Source: DASQHY01 sp035602605
GTDB lineage: Bacteria > Acidobacteriota > Terriglobia > Acidiferrales > UBA7541
Assembly: GCA_035602605.1 (NCBI GenBank)
Contig: DATNLZ010000105.1
Span: forward strand, 1-64,000
Direction: 5' to 3'
DNA: 64,000 nucleotides
The notes beneath the pieces are model-generated. The model was not told where the DNA came from. It searched no databases and saw nothing but the letters and a program-made list of their open reading frames with translations. The stretch's first letter is position 1; the number at the start of each line of letters is the position of its first letter. Shown here one piece after another: positions 16,529 through 24,650 of this stretch. Both the position numbers and the translations under genes were made by a program.

Positions 16529-18796
16529 TTAATTCGGGGGAAGTTTCTGGCGGGCGTTGTTTTCGATGTGCTGCCGCAAACGTTCTACCACCTCATCTTC
16601 TTGCCCGGCCTCAATTTCCATCTGCACTTCATTCAGCGCAAAGTGAACGACGTCGTGGTGATGGAGCTCCCGAGGGGCCAGCCGATCGCTGAAGCGCAAC
16701 CAAAGGGTGTGAAGCAGGTTGACCTCATTGGCGGTAAGGTTTGGCGCGTGAGGGCCCAGCACCTTGAAAATCTTGTCGCCGGTTGGGGTGTGAATCTCGA
16801 GATTGAACTGGGGTTTGGGATCCCCTAGTCGTTCCCAAGCGATCCCGATTTGACGGGCCTGCTCGTCGCTCGTCCACTTCTGGGAATGACCCAGCACAAT
16901 GGTGGACGATTCCAGGCTCTGCGCCGCGCGCAGAATACCATCCCAGAGATCGCTCGCGCCCACAACCGCCAGCTTGATCGGCTTGCCGCGTTTTTCTGCC
17001 AGAGACAGTGCCTGCGTAAACAAATATTGCTCGATGCTGCCGAACAATTGCTCCGGCGCAAGCTCGTGTTCGCCCGAGGCAGCACGTCGCAGCACACGCA
17101 CATGCAAGACAACCAAATCACGCCGCTCCGGCTTAAACCGGTCGAGGACGCTCGCCAGATGGTAGAGTGCGTGATAATTGCTTACCGGAACCAAAATATT
17201 TCCCGGGCGCGCGCCGACGCTCTGGGGCGAAAGCACATCCTGCGTGGCCACATGGAATTGATCCATCTCGACGTGAGCCTGCCCGCGCGTGCGCGTCATG
17301 CGCTCTGATGCGGTGAAGACACAAAACAAAAAAATCGAAAAGGTTAATCCCGCCACGGTGGCATTGGGCTTGGTGAACAAGTTTACAACAGCAATCAGCA
17401 GCAAGGTCGCGGTGATCAACGCCAGCCCCAGGGGGATTTCCAATCCGCCAATCTTAATATTGAGAGGAACGCGATATTCTCGCTCGCCTGGGTGCGTGTA
17501 CCGCAGGACCAGCACCGCGAGGCCCTTCATGGCAAAACTCCAGACCACCCCAAAAGCATACAAGTCGGCAAGGAAGGTAACGTTGCCCCGGCTGATGATA
17601 ATCGTCAGCACCTGCAGCGCCACGATGATGTTGATCAGCCGGTAGGATGTGCCGAACTTTGGATGCGGCTGCCGGAACCAGTCCGCCAGCACTCCATCTT
17701 CCGAGACACGGTTGAGTACGCCATTGGCTCCCACGATGGATGTATTGCCGGCCCCGGAAAGAATCAGCACACCAACGAAGACCACGAACGCATGGAACAG
17801 CAGCTTCAAAAACTGGGGCCCCGCGAGATTCATCGCCAGGCCGCCGATCAGGTTCTGTAGAAAGTTTTGCCGCTGATCGTCGGGGATGATCATTACCGCG
17901 AAAACCGAAACGAGTCCGGTGAACAGCAGGCTGTACAAGAAAATGATGAAGCCGGCCTTCTTCAGGTTCGGTAGTTTGGGGCTTTCGATTTCGCGGTAGA
18001 CCTGCGCAAGTGACTCTTCGCCGCTCATGGCCAAGACGGAATGCCCCAATCCGACGAAGACGGCTACCAGGGTAAACAGCCTGCCGAGCGGAACGCCGTA
18101 AAGCCATCCCATCGAATGCCGATCCAGGCGGATATTCGCGGGAGTTGGAAGGGGGGGAAGATGCAGGCTCCGCGTGAGAACGGTATAGGCACACCAGGCG
18201 ATGAGGATCACCACCATGACCGTGGTGATTCGCATGATTTTCAAGGCTTTATCGCTGGATTCAGGAATCCCCTTGATGTTCTGCCACCAGAAATATATGG
18301 TCACGGCTATCGCGAAGGCGGCCGCCAGATTATTTTCCGGTCGCTCGCCCAGGGGCTGTAACTTGACGTATCGGAGAAGATCATTAATCAAGCCCGCCAG
18401 ATATTGACCGGCGGCAACCACGCTGATGGGACCTGTCAAAATGTAATCAAACATCAGCGCGGATACGGAGAACTTTGCCAGCGTCCCGCCCATCGCTTCT
18501 TTGACCACGCGATAAACACCGCCGCGCACGAACATGCTGCAGCTTTCCACGTAAATAGCGCGTACCGCGTAAGAAAACAGCATAATCGCCACGATGAACC
18601 ATGGCGCAGTCTTGCCGATAAAGCCTTCCGCTTCGCCGCCCGCATAATACGCCGAGGAAGCCAGGTCATTTAGGACGATGGCTGCGGCGCGCCAGAAGGA
18701 AATAAACGTGAGCATGGCCGTGGTGGCCACGAGGACACGCGGAATGGAACTGCCGCCAGGAAGTGGGGCCGGGGGCCCGGGAGTTTTGGAAGCCAT
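16529..18796 (-). CDS. APC-superfamily permease with C-terminal cytoplasmic domain
   Basis: A 755-residue transporter. Residues about 20-510 hold roughly twelve membrane helices of the amino acid-polyamine-organocation type, including the GGVYRVVKEAMGG segment after TM2. Residues about 515-755 are soluble and include a stretch resembling universal-stress-protein folds (NILVPVSNYHALYHL, then a GHSQKW loop). Large APC proteins of this layout are usually listed as amino acid permeases; the substrate is not evident. The gene converges with mscL, with 20 bp between stops. Confidence 0.85.
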   Translation of the reverse strand: MASKTPGPPAPLPGGSSIPRVLVATTAMLTFISFWRAAAIVLNDLASSAYYAGGEAEGFIGKTAPWFIVAIMLFSYAVRAIYVESCSMFVRGGVYRVVKEAMGGTLAKFSVSALMFDYILTGPISVVAAGQYLAGLINDLLRYVKLQPLGERPENNLAAAFAIAVTIYFWWQNIKGIPESSDKALKIMRITTVMVVILIAWCAYTVLTRSLHLPPLPTPANIRLDRHSMGWLYGVPLGRLFTLVAVFVGLGHSVLAMSGEESLAQVYREIESPKLPNLKKAGFIIFLYSLLFTGLVSVFAVMIIPDDQRQNFLQNLIGGLAMNLAGPQFLKLLFHAFVVFVGVLILSGAGNTSIVGANGVLNRVSEDGVLADWFRQPHPKFGTSYRLINIIVALQVLTIIISRGNVTFLADLYAFGVVWSFAMKGLAVLVLRYTHPGEREYRVPLNIKIGGLEIPLGLALITATLLLIAVVNLFTKPNATVAGLTFSIFLFCVFTASERMTRTRGQAHVEMDQFHVATQDVLSPQSVGARPGNILVPVSNYHALYHLASVLDRFKPERRDLVVLHVRVLRRAASGEHELAPEQLFGSIEQYLFTQALSLAEKRGKPIKLAVVGASDLWDGILRAAQSLESSTIVLGHSQKWTSDEQARQIGIAWERLGDPKPQFNLEIHTPTGDKIFKVLGPHAPNLTANEVNLLHTLWLRFSDRLAPRELHHHDVVHFALNEVQMEIEAGQEDEVVERLRQHIENNARQKLPPN

Positions 18797-18914
18797 TTAA
18801 TGTTTCGGTTTGACTGGCAGGGACTTATGCTCGCATTTTTCCTGAGGGATGTCTAGGATCAGGATTAGGATTCCCGGGTATGATGGAGACGTCGGGTCGA
18901 CATCCTATATCTCC

Positions 18915-19319
18915 ATGCCCATACCCATTGACACGCGCAGAAAACCCGCCAGCGTTAAGGTTCACGTCACCTCGGGCGCGGGTGTGGACATCGTCTGGTC
19001 CGACGGGCACGCCAGCCATTACGACTTCGTCTACTTGCGCGACCTCTGCCCCTGCGCGCTCTGCAACGACGAACGCAGCAAAAAAGAAGCTGTGACCAGC
19101 GCGATGGGAGCGCCCAGCACAGCCACTGTTTCCTCGAGCGCTGTTCTCCCTATGTTCAAGCCCAAGCCTCGCGCGCAATCGGCCGCCACCGTCGGCAGCT
19201 ACGCCATTCAAATCACCTTTAGTGACGGCCATTCCACCGGGATCTACAGCTTCGATTACCTTCGCACCATCTGCCCGTGCGCCGACTGCGCTCGCGAATT
19301 TCGTTCTCCGCTGCAATAG
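18915..19319 (+). CDS. DUF971 (gamma-butyrobetaine hydroxylase N-terminal-like) protein
   Basis: A protein of about 134 residues made of one DUF971 domain. The strand IVWSDGHASHYDFVYLR is followed by CPCALC, and the repeat-like second half ends in YLRTICPCADC. DUF971 proteins are associated with Fe-S or iron-linked functions, but the role is unsettled. A start at 18849 is also possible and would add 22 basic, low-complexity residues; 18915 is preferred because the domain begins soon after. The stop is 5 bp from that of arsC on the other strand. Confidence 0.8.
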   Translation: MPIPIDTRRKPASVKVHVTSGAGVDIVWSDGHASHYDFVYLRDLCPCALCNDERSKKEAVTSAMGAPSTATVSSSAVLPMFKPKPRAQSAATVGSYAIQITFSDGHSTGIYSFDYLRTICPCADCAREFRSPLQ

Positions 19320-19324
19320 CGCAC

Positions 19325-19825
19325 CTAATAAGATCCCGGTAGACCCATGCGATCGAGCTCCTCTTTGATTGCGAGCTGGTCGAGACTCACGAGTGGCAGA
19401 CGGACCAATAAGGAGACCCTTTGTTCGAGCACCAGGAAGGCATCGCCAAAGGCTTGCGCAATTTCCCGAGGCGTGCCGGCAGCTGCGGCCGGATCGGCCA
19501 CACCCCAGTGAGCGGTCATGGGGTGCCCAGGCCAAACCGGACACGTTTCCCGCGCGGCGTTGTCACACACCGTGAATATAAAGTCCATCCGTGGCGCACC
19601 CGGCTTGGCAAATTCGTCCCAATTCTTGCTGCGCAAACCGTTCGTTGGCAAATGCGCTAGTTCAAGTTGCCTTAGGACCTCGGGACGTATGCTTCCCGAG
19701 GCATGGCTGCCGGCGCTATACGCAGTAAAGCTGGGGTGACCCATGTGGTTGAGAATCGCTTCGGCCATGATCGACCGAGCCGAATTCCCGGTGCACAGAA
19801 AGAGCACGTTGTAGCGCTCGTGCAT
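19325..19825 (-). CDS. arsC: Arsenate reductase, thioredoxin-coupled (LMW-PTPase fold)
   Basis: A 166-residue enzyme that reduces arsenate to arsenite. The P-loop nucleophile motif CTGNSAR is at residues 11-17. The two further cysteines used in the disulfide cascade, Cys87 and Cys95 in VCDNAARETCP, are present, so it should use thioredoxin rather than glutaredoxin. It lies 6 bp downstream of the ArsI-like gene, in one transcript divergent from arsR. An arsenite exporter (ArsB or Acr3) is not in the immediate neighbourhood. Confidence 0.92.
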   Translation of the reverse strand: MHERYNVLFLCTGNSARSIMAEAILNHMGHPSFTAYSAGSHASGSIRPEVLRQLELAHLPTNGLRSKNWDEFAKPGAPRMDFIFTVCDNAARETCPVWPGHPMTAHWGVADPAAAAGTPREIAQAFGDAFLVLEQRVSLLVRLPLVSLDQLAIKEELDRMGLPGSY

Positions 19826-19831
19826 GAACGT

Positions 19832-20353
19832 TCATACCTTCGCGGCCTCGGCCGGAGCACAGCAGGTTGGGGTACAGCAAGTTTTTTCGCTGCTGCCCTG
19901 CTCGGCGACACTCTGGCCCGCACCGAATCCCCGCCCGGCCCTCTCCGGCAAATTGTCTTTTAACACCACAAACACCTCCCACTCATTGCCATCCGGGTCA
20001 TGCACCCAGGCTTTGTCCTGCAATGCATAGCAACACTCCGTCTTCATCTGGTTGCGGGGAATCAAACCTTGGCGCGTCCACTGTTCGCGCACCGCGAGCA
20101 CGTCCTCTGTCGAGCTGACCTGGATGCCCATGTGCGAGAGCGCGCCCCGTTCTCTGAAGGGCACTTCATTTAATGTAAAATTGAGCGGCGGGTTGCTGAC
20201 GTCGAATTTCGCATAGCCGCGGCGAACCTTCAACGGCTCGATTCCAAACATCTTGCGGTAGAACTCGATACTCTGCTGTACGTCCTTCACGTTGATGGCT
20301 ACGTGCGCTTTCAAAGCCAGCACTGGCAAAGCCGGGCCCGGTTGTCTCTCCAT
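19832..20353 (-). CDS. arsI: ArsI/CadI-family dioxygenase (organoarsenical C-As lyase-like)
   Basis: A 173-residue vicinal-oxygen-chelate protein. Metal ligands appear as His17 (AHVAI), His74 (LSHMGIQ) and Glu126 (EWEVF). A vicinal cysteine pair at 107-108 (ECCYALQD) matches the trivalent-arsenical site of ArsI lyases, which cleave the C-As bond of methylarsenite. The C-terminal tail holds two more Cys pairs (TCCTPTCC). ATG 20353 is preceded by AAGGAGG at proper spacing, which decides the start. It forms a transcript with arsC. CadI-like cadmium binding is the alternative reading. Confidence 0.88.
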   Translation of the reverse strand: MERQPGPALPVLALKAHVAINVKDVQQSIEFYRKMFGIEPLKVRRGYAKFDVSNPPLNFTLNEVPFRERGALSHMGIQVSSTEDVLAVREQWTRQGLIPRNQMKTECCYALQDKAWVHDPDGNEWEVFVVLKDNLPERAGRGFGAGQSVAEQGSSEKTCCTPTCCAPAEAAKV

Positions 20354-20377
20354 GAGCAGCCTCCTTTTTCCGGAATT

Positions 20378-20399
20378 CATATTCGCATATACGAATATG
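20378..20399. promoter_or_regulatory. Putative ArsR operator in arsI-arsR intergenic region
   Basis: A perfect inverted repeat CATATTCG-catata-CGAATATG, lying 25 bp upstream of the arsI-like start. A second copy of the half-site CGAATATG is at 20437-20444, just upstream of arsR. The AT-rich symmetry and position between divergent ars genes fit an ArsR-family binding site. Confidence 0.7.
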
Positions 20400-20458
20400 T
20401 TGTCAGGATACGCTTGTCCAGACGTATCTGTCAAGGCGAATATGTGTATACTACCAGC

Positions 20459-20872
20459 ATGTCACCCGCCCCGGCTAAAGGACCCGGCAAAGTCTCCTTG
20501 GATCTCTTGTTCCGCGCTCTCGCCGACCGCACGCGCCTCAGAATTTTGCATCTGATGGCCGACCGCGAGATTTGTGTGTGCTACTTCGCGGAAATATTGC
20601 AGCTCGCCCAACCCAAGGTGTCGCGTCACCTGGCCTACCTTCGCAAGGCCGGTATGGTGGCTGCTAGGCGCGACGGCAAGTGGATGCACTACCGCCTGAT
20701 CCTACCGAGAGACCCAGCCGCTAAAAACATTTTGCGCGAAACACTAAATCACCTTCGCCAAAACCCCGAAATGCAACACGACGTGGCTCGCCTCAGTTCT
20801 GCCTGCTGCCAGCCAGAAAAGTATCAGCTCCTCCAAGGCGCGCCCCAGCCCGCATTGGTTCAAACGCCGTGA
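20459..20872 (+). CDS. arsR: ArsR-family metalloregulatory repressor
   Basis: A 137-residue winged-helix repressor that should leave DNA on binding arsenite or a similar metalloid. The metal-binding ELCVCDL-type box is present as EICVCYF (Cys39, Cys41), and the recognition helix is QPKVSRHLAYLRKAG. The C terminus holds another Cys pair (ACC). ATG 20459 begins the family's normal N terminus. It is divergent from arsI-arsC and followed after 13 bp by an ABM-like gene. Control of its own intergenic region is inferred from the inverted repeat there. Confidence 0.92.
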   Translation: MSPAPAKGPGKVSLDLLFRALADRTRLRILHLMADREICVCYFAEILQLAQPKVSRHLAYLRKAGMVAARRDGKWMHYRLILPRDPAAKNILRETLNHLRQNPEMQHDVARLSSACCQPEKYQLLQGAPQPALVQTP

Positions 20873-20885
20873 TTCAGGAAAGGAG

Positions 20886-21248
20886 ATGACGAGATTATGT
20901 ACGCAAGGAGTTGTGACCCTTCACGCCCAACCGGAGAAGGTGGAAGATTGCATCCGAATCTTTAGAGAACTAAACGCACCCTCGATTGCCGCGCAACCAG
21001 GATTCGATCATGGGCATTGGTGGGTTGACCGGAGCACGGGCAAGGCCGTGTCGGTTACGTTCTGGGATACGGAAGGGAACGAGAGGGCCAGCCGGGCGCA
21101 TATCCCACGGCTACTTAAGGGCATGGCAGACGTGCTAGCCACAAACCAGGGCGAGCGAGAGACTTTCGAGGCGGTTCACGAGCAATGTAACGTACACACG
21201 GGCCTGGAGTCAGCCGCTTCACCGAGGGCAACAAGAGACCCCGGTTGA
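20886..21248 (+). CDS. Antibiotic-biosynthesis-monooxygenase-like dimeric barrel protein
   Basis: A 120-residue protein that resembles the ferredoxin-like ABM/dimeric alpha-beta barrel fold: VVTLHAQPEKVEDCIRIF as strand-helix, a PGFDHGHWWVDRS strand pair, then SVTFWDTEGN and a helix. The catalytic role is unknown. It starts 13 bp after arsR on the same strand, so co-transcription and a link to arsenical stress are possible but unproven. The ribosome binding site AGGAG directly abuts ATG 20886, so translation may start slightly downstream. Confidence 0.6.
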   Translation: MTRLCTQGVVTLHAQPEKVEDCIRIFRELNAPSIAAQPGFDHGHWWVDRSTGKAVSVTFWDTEGNERASRAHIPRLLKGMADVLATNQGERETFEAVHEQCNVHTGLESAASPRATRDPG

Positions 21249-21433
21249 GCAGTCAGTGGCAGCCGCAACTATCATTCAATCTTCTTGGCGATTCCGGTGA
21301 CTATTGATCCGCTTCATGACTCCGCAGACTTGCGTAGCCCGGTGACGGGCCGCCACACTGCCGCCCCTTGTTCCCGTCCGGGCACCTACTTCACCCGCAG
21401 TGCGCTAGATCTCAAGATCGACGAAACCCTTAA

Positions 21434-22135
21434 CTAGCGGAGATGTGAGAATCGTTGCTGTTCGCCCTTGGAATTGCTGACCGGAATTTGTGCGAGGCGG
21501 CCATGCTCGAGCTCGATGCGCCGGTCGGCTTGACGCGCGATGCCCGCGTCGTGGGTGACCATTAAGATGGTGTTACCTGCGGCGTGCAAGTCACGAAACA
21601 AGCCGATGACGATCTCCTCGTTTGCCTCATCCAGGTTACCGGTAGGTTCGTCCGCCAGCACAATTCGTGGCTGGTTGATAAGTGCGCGAGCGATCGCCAC
21701 GCGCTGCTGCTCACCGCCAGAAAGCTGCGACGGCAGGTGTTCGAGGCGGTCGGCCAGCCCGACGCGCACAAGCGCAGCCGTCGCTTCGGCTTCATTGGTG
21801 ACGCTGTGAAAATATTGCGCCAGCATTACGTTCTCGAGCGCGGTTAGGTAGGGGATCAGGTGGAACTGCTGGAAGACGAATCCAATTCTCTCCGCGCGAT
21901 AGCGAACCAGCTCCGCCTCACGGAGGCTGGCCACGTCGGAGCCGTCCACCATCACCCTGCCAGACGTGGGAGCATCCAGTCCTCCCAGAATATTAATGAG
22001 CGTGGTTTTCCCCGAGCCCGAGGGGCCCATAATCGCGATCCACTCGCCGGCCTGCACAGTGAGGCTGAGGCCATCGAGCGCGCGCAGATTGCCAAACTGC
22101 TTGACCAGATTTTCGGTTTGGACCAGAGCGCTCAT
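21434..22135 (-). CDS. ABC transporter ATP-binding protein (MacB/LolD type, iron-operon)
   Basis: A 233-residue ATPase. Walker A GPSGSGKTT, Q-loop FVFQQFHL, signature LSGGEQQRVA, Walker B IVLADEPTGNLDE and H-loop VTHD are all present. The start at 22135 overlaps the stop of the upstream permease (ATGA), which indicates translational coupling. It is the last gene of the operon FTR1-permease-permease-ATPase, a layout known from bacterial high-affinity iron uptake loci with FTR1/DUF2318. It should energise the two FtsX-like subunits. Confidence 0.92.
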   Translation of the reverse strand: MSALVQTENLVKQFGNLRALDGLSLTVQAGEWIAIMGPSGSGKTTLINILGGLDAPTSGRVMVDGSDVASLREAELVRYRAERIGFVFQQFHLIPYLTALENVMLAQYFHSVTNEAEATAALVRVGLADRLEHLPSQLSGGEQQRVAIARALINQPRIVLADEPTGNLDEANEEIVIGLFRDLHAAGNTILMVTHDAGIARQADRRIELEHGRLAQIPVSNSKGEQQRFSHLR

Positions 22136-23325
22136 GCTTCGCCCCGAAAAATCTCGACCGGGCTCACGTGCGACAGTAAACGCAGCGGGAACGCTCCAGC
22201 GATCGAAACCGCGATCATCAATCCCAGAGTGATCGGAACAACGGCGAATCTTGGCGATAACTCCACGCCGAAAACGCGTTGTCCGATCCATTCGGAAAGG
22301 GCTATTCCCAGGAAGCATCCGAGCACTCCGCCGGTGAACCCAAGGACGCCGGCTTCGAAAAGAAATAAACGCATGATGCGCCGGATGGAACCGCCAAGAG
22401 CCTTCATCAAGCCCACGTCGTGGCGGCGCTCCACGGCCAGCGCGGCCATCGTCGCCAGGACGCATAGCGTCGTCAGTACAAGAATTAGAATTACGGTCGC
22501 TAGTATCAAGCCTTGAATCTTCTGGAACAGGCGGCCCTCCGCTTCGGCAAGGGCCCTTACCGGTCGCACTTCGGCGAGAGGAATTGCTTGCGCAAGGCGC
22601 CCCGTGTAATCCTGAATTTCTTCAGGGGTTCCGGGCACGCTGATTTGTACCAGACTGATTCGCTCCGCAAGGCCTGCAAGCCTCTGAACTACTGGCAATT
22701 CGAGAAACATTTGATTGTCTTCAGCTCCGCCGGAACTGACAATTGTTGTAACGCTGCACAATTGCTTGCGATCAGCGAAGTCCAGCTGCAGCGCATCGCC
22801 CAACTTGGCGGCCAATTGTTCGGCCGCCTTGATTCCGAGCAAACACGGGCTTTGCGTTTGGAGATCGCCGCTGTCAGCCCTGACCATCTTCCAAGCAGGC
22901 GCGATTTTCTCCAGATCGTTCAGATGCGTTCCGCTCAAGATCACCAGGGTACCTGGCTCGCGAGGGGCGTCTTGCTCGCTTGCTGCGTTCATGGCCATCG
23001 GGTTCGTCGCGGCCAGCTTATGAGTGCGGGCAGTGATATACAGAAATGGCACGACGGTGGTGCTGTACCGATTGTGTATGGCTTTGATGCGATCCACGAT
23101 TCCAGCATCCAGCAACCGGGCCTCGCTTGCCTCGGCTCCGCGAGGCGCTGACACCACTACGTTGGTGCCAAGCGCGCGAAATTCACGCGTCAGCTTTTGC
23201 TCTGCATCCATTTGCAAATTGAGCAGTGCCGCGCAGACGGTGGCTCCGCTCGAGATTGCCAGGAATGCCACTGCGAGTCTCGCTTTGCTCGCGTATAGCA
23301 ACCGCCAAACGATGCGCCAAAACAT
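22132..23325 (-). CDS. FtsX-like ABC permease 2 of iron-type operon
   Basis: A 397-residue permease of the FtsX/MacB type. It has an N-terminal helix (LAVAFLAISSGATV), a large extracytoplasmic domain (about 40-265), and three C-terminal helices that include the conserved region EVGLMKALGGS-like RHDVGLMKALGGSIRRI. Its start touches the stop of the preceding permease, and its stop overlaps the ATPase start. It most likely forms a heterodimer with the 23325-24635 product. Confidence 0.88.
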   Translation of the reverse strand: MFWRIVWRLLYASKARLAVAFLAISSGATVCAALLNLQMDAEQKLTREFRALGTNVVVSAPRGAEASEARLLDAGIVDRIKAIHNRYSTTVVPFLYITARTHKLAATNPMAMNAASEQDAPREPGTLVILSGTHLNDLEKIAPAWKMVRADSGDLQTQSPCLLGIKAAEQLAAKLGDALQLDFADRKQLCSVTTIVSSGGAEDNQMFLELPVVQRLAGLAERISLVQISVPGTPEEIQDYTGRLAQAIPLAEVRPVRALAEAEGRLFQKIQGLILATVILILVLTTLCVLATMAALAVERRHDVGLMKALGGSIRRIMRLFLFEAGVLGFTGGVLGCFLGIALSEWIGQRVFGVELSPRFAVVPITLGLMIAVSIAGAFPLRLLSHVSPVEIFRGEA

Positions 23326-24635
23326 TACTGACCTCGCAAGATTGGCGCGGGGTCGAATCCTGCAGCCCGCCGAAGCGGGATGAGACTTCCGAGCAGCGCG
23401 ACCATGATGGCGAGAATTAGAATTATGGGAAGCAGAATGATCCGGGGTTCGGGCGCCACGCCAAAGATGCGCTCGCCGACCATGCGTGCAAGCACGAATC
23501 CGGCGCTGAAACCCAGGACTCCGCCAGCAAGGGCCAAGAGTAATTGCTCGGCCAAAAATAATGCACCGACAACAGATTTGCCGGCACCGAGCGCTTTCAT
23601 CAGACCAATCTCGGTGCGCCGCTCAAGAATCGTCGTTGCCGCGGTGGCTGCGACCGCCAAACCGGCAGCAAGCAGAGCGGCCAAGGTCACGATCCACATG
23701 AGCGCACTCACGTGGTTCAGGATTTGACCTTCCGCCTGGGCCACGCGACGAATCGGCCGCGCTTCCACTCCCGGAAGCGACTGCTGAATTTGCAGCGCGA
23801 TCGAAGAAACGTACGGAGTGCAATACCAGCGGTCGTAATCTTCCGCCGACATTTTTGATGGATCGCGCCGCGCAAAGGCATCTTCAGGCTTGGTGAGCGC
23901 GCTCACAAACAGTTTCCGAAATTGACCAGGACGCGCAGAGAAATCCTGCGCCATGGCCAGCGGCGCGATGATCGCTTCTTCTTCGGGCCCGCCGCTGGCG
24001 AGGAGGCCAACAACAATCACGGCCTCGGTTCGCGGGCCGGCCTCGACGCGAAGTCGGTCACCAATAGTGATGCCCGAGCGGTGAGCCAACGCCTCACCCA
24101 CAACGCATTCGGCGGCATTCTCGGAGAACCATCGGCCACGAACGCGCCACCATGGATTGGTGCTGGCGATTCCGGTAACAAACGTCGAACCATCGGGAAC
24201 GGTGACTTGATGTTCGAACCACGTACCCATTAACACGTGGTGCTCCATTGCCGTAGGGCGCAGAGGGTTCGCGGAACCCGCCGGACCGCCGGCCACGAAA
24301 GTTACCGGTGTTTCGAGAATTGGCGCGAATCCCAGAATATTATTTCGCCAAAAAATTGTTTTCAGTTTGCCTAGATCTGCTTCCGATAAATAAGCGCCTT
24401 CGCTCACGGGACGATAGTCGATGCCGCCGATCTCGAGCGGGAGTGTGTCCCCTTGCGACGTGACCAGCAGATTCGCGCCAAGGCTGCGGAATTCCTTTGC
24501 CAGGCGATCGCCCACATCGAGGGCCACGCTCAATGTTGCTGTAGCTATGGCCATACCCAGAGTCAGCGCTGCGGCCACCAGGATTTTGCGGCGCGGCTTG
24601 CGAGCAAACGAATCACCAACAATGCGAAAGAACAT
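23325..24635 (-). CDS. FtsX-like ABC permease 1 of iron-type operon
   Basis: A 436-residue permease of the same family as the next gene: N-terminal helix at about 17-37, an extracytoplasmic domain of about 270 residues, and C-terminal helices with RRTEIGLMKALGAGK. It lies 15 bp after the FTR1 gene, and its stop overlaps the start of permease 2 by one base. Known relatives in iron loci couple to an ATPase next door, as here. Whether the pair moves iron, a reductant or haem precursors is not settled. Confidence 0.88.
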   Translation of the reverse strand: MFFRIVGDSFARKPRRKILVAAALTLGMAIATATLSVALDVGDRLAKEFRSLGANLLVTSQGDTLPLEIGGIDYRPVSEGAYLSEADLGKLKTIFWRNNILGFAPILETPVTFVAGGPAGSANPLRPTAMEHHVLMGTWFEHQVTVPDGSTFVTGIASTNPWWRVRGRWFSENAAECVVGEALAHRSGITIGDRLRVEAGPRTEAVIVVGLLASGGPEEEAIIAPLAMAQDFSARPGQFRKLFVSALTKPEDAFARRDPSKMSAEDYDRWYCTPYVSSIALQIQQSLPGVEARPIRRVAQAEGQILNHVSALMWIVTLAALLAAGLAVAATAATTILERRTEIGLMKALGAGKSVVGALFLAEQLLLALAGGVLGFSAGFVLARMVGERIFGVAPEPRIILLPIILILAIMVALLGSLIPLRRAAGFDPAPILRGQ

Positions 24636-24650
24636 AGAATTCTCAGGAAG

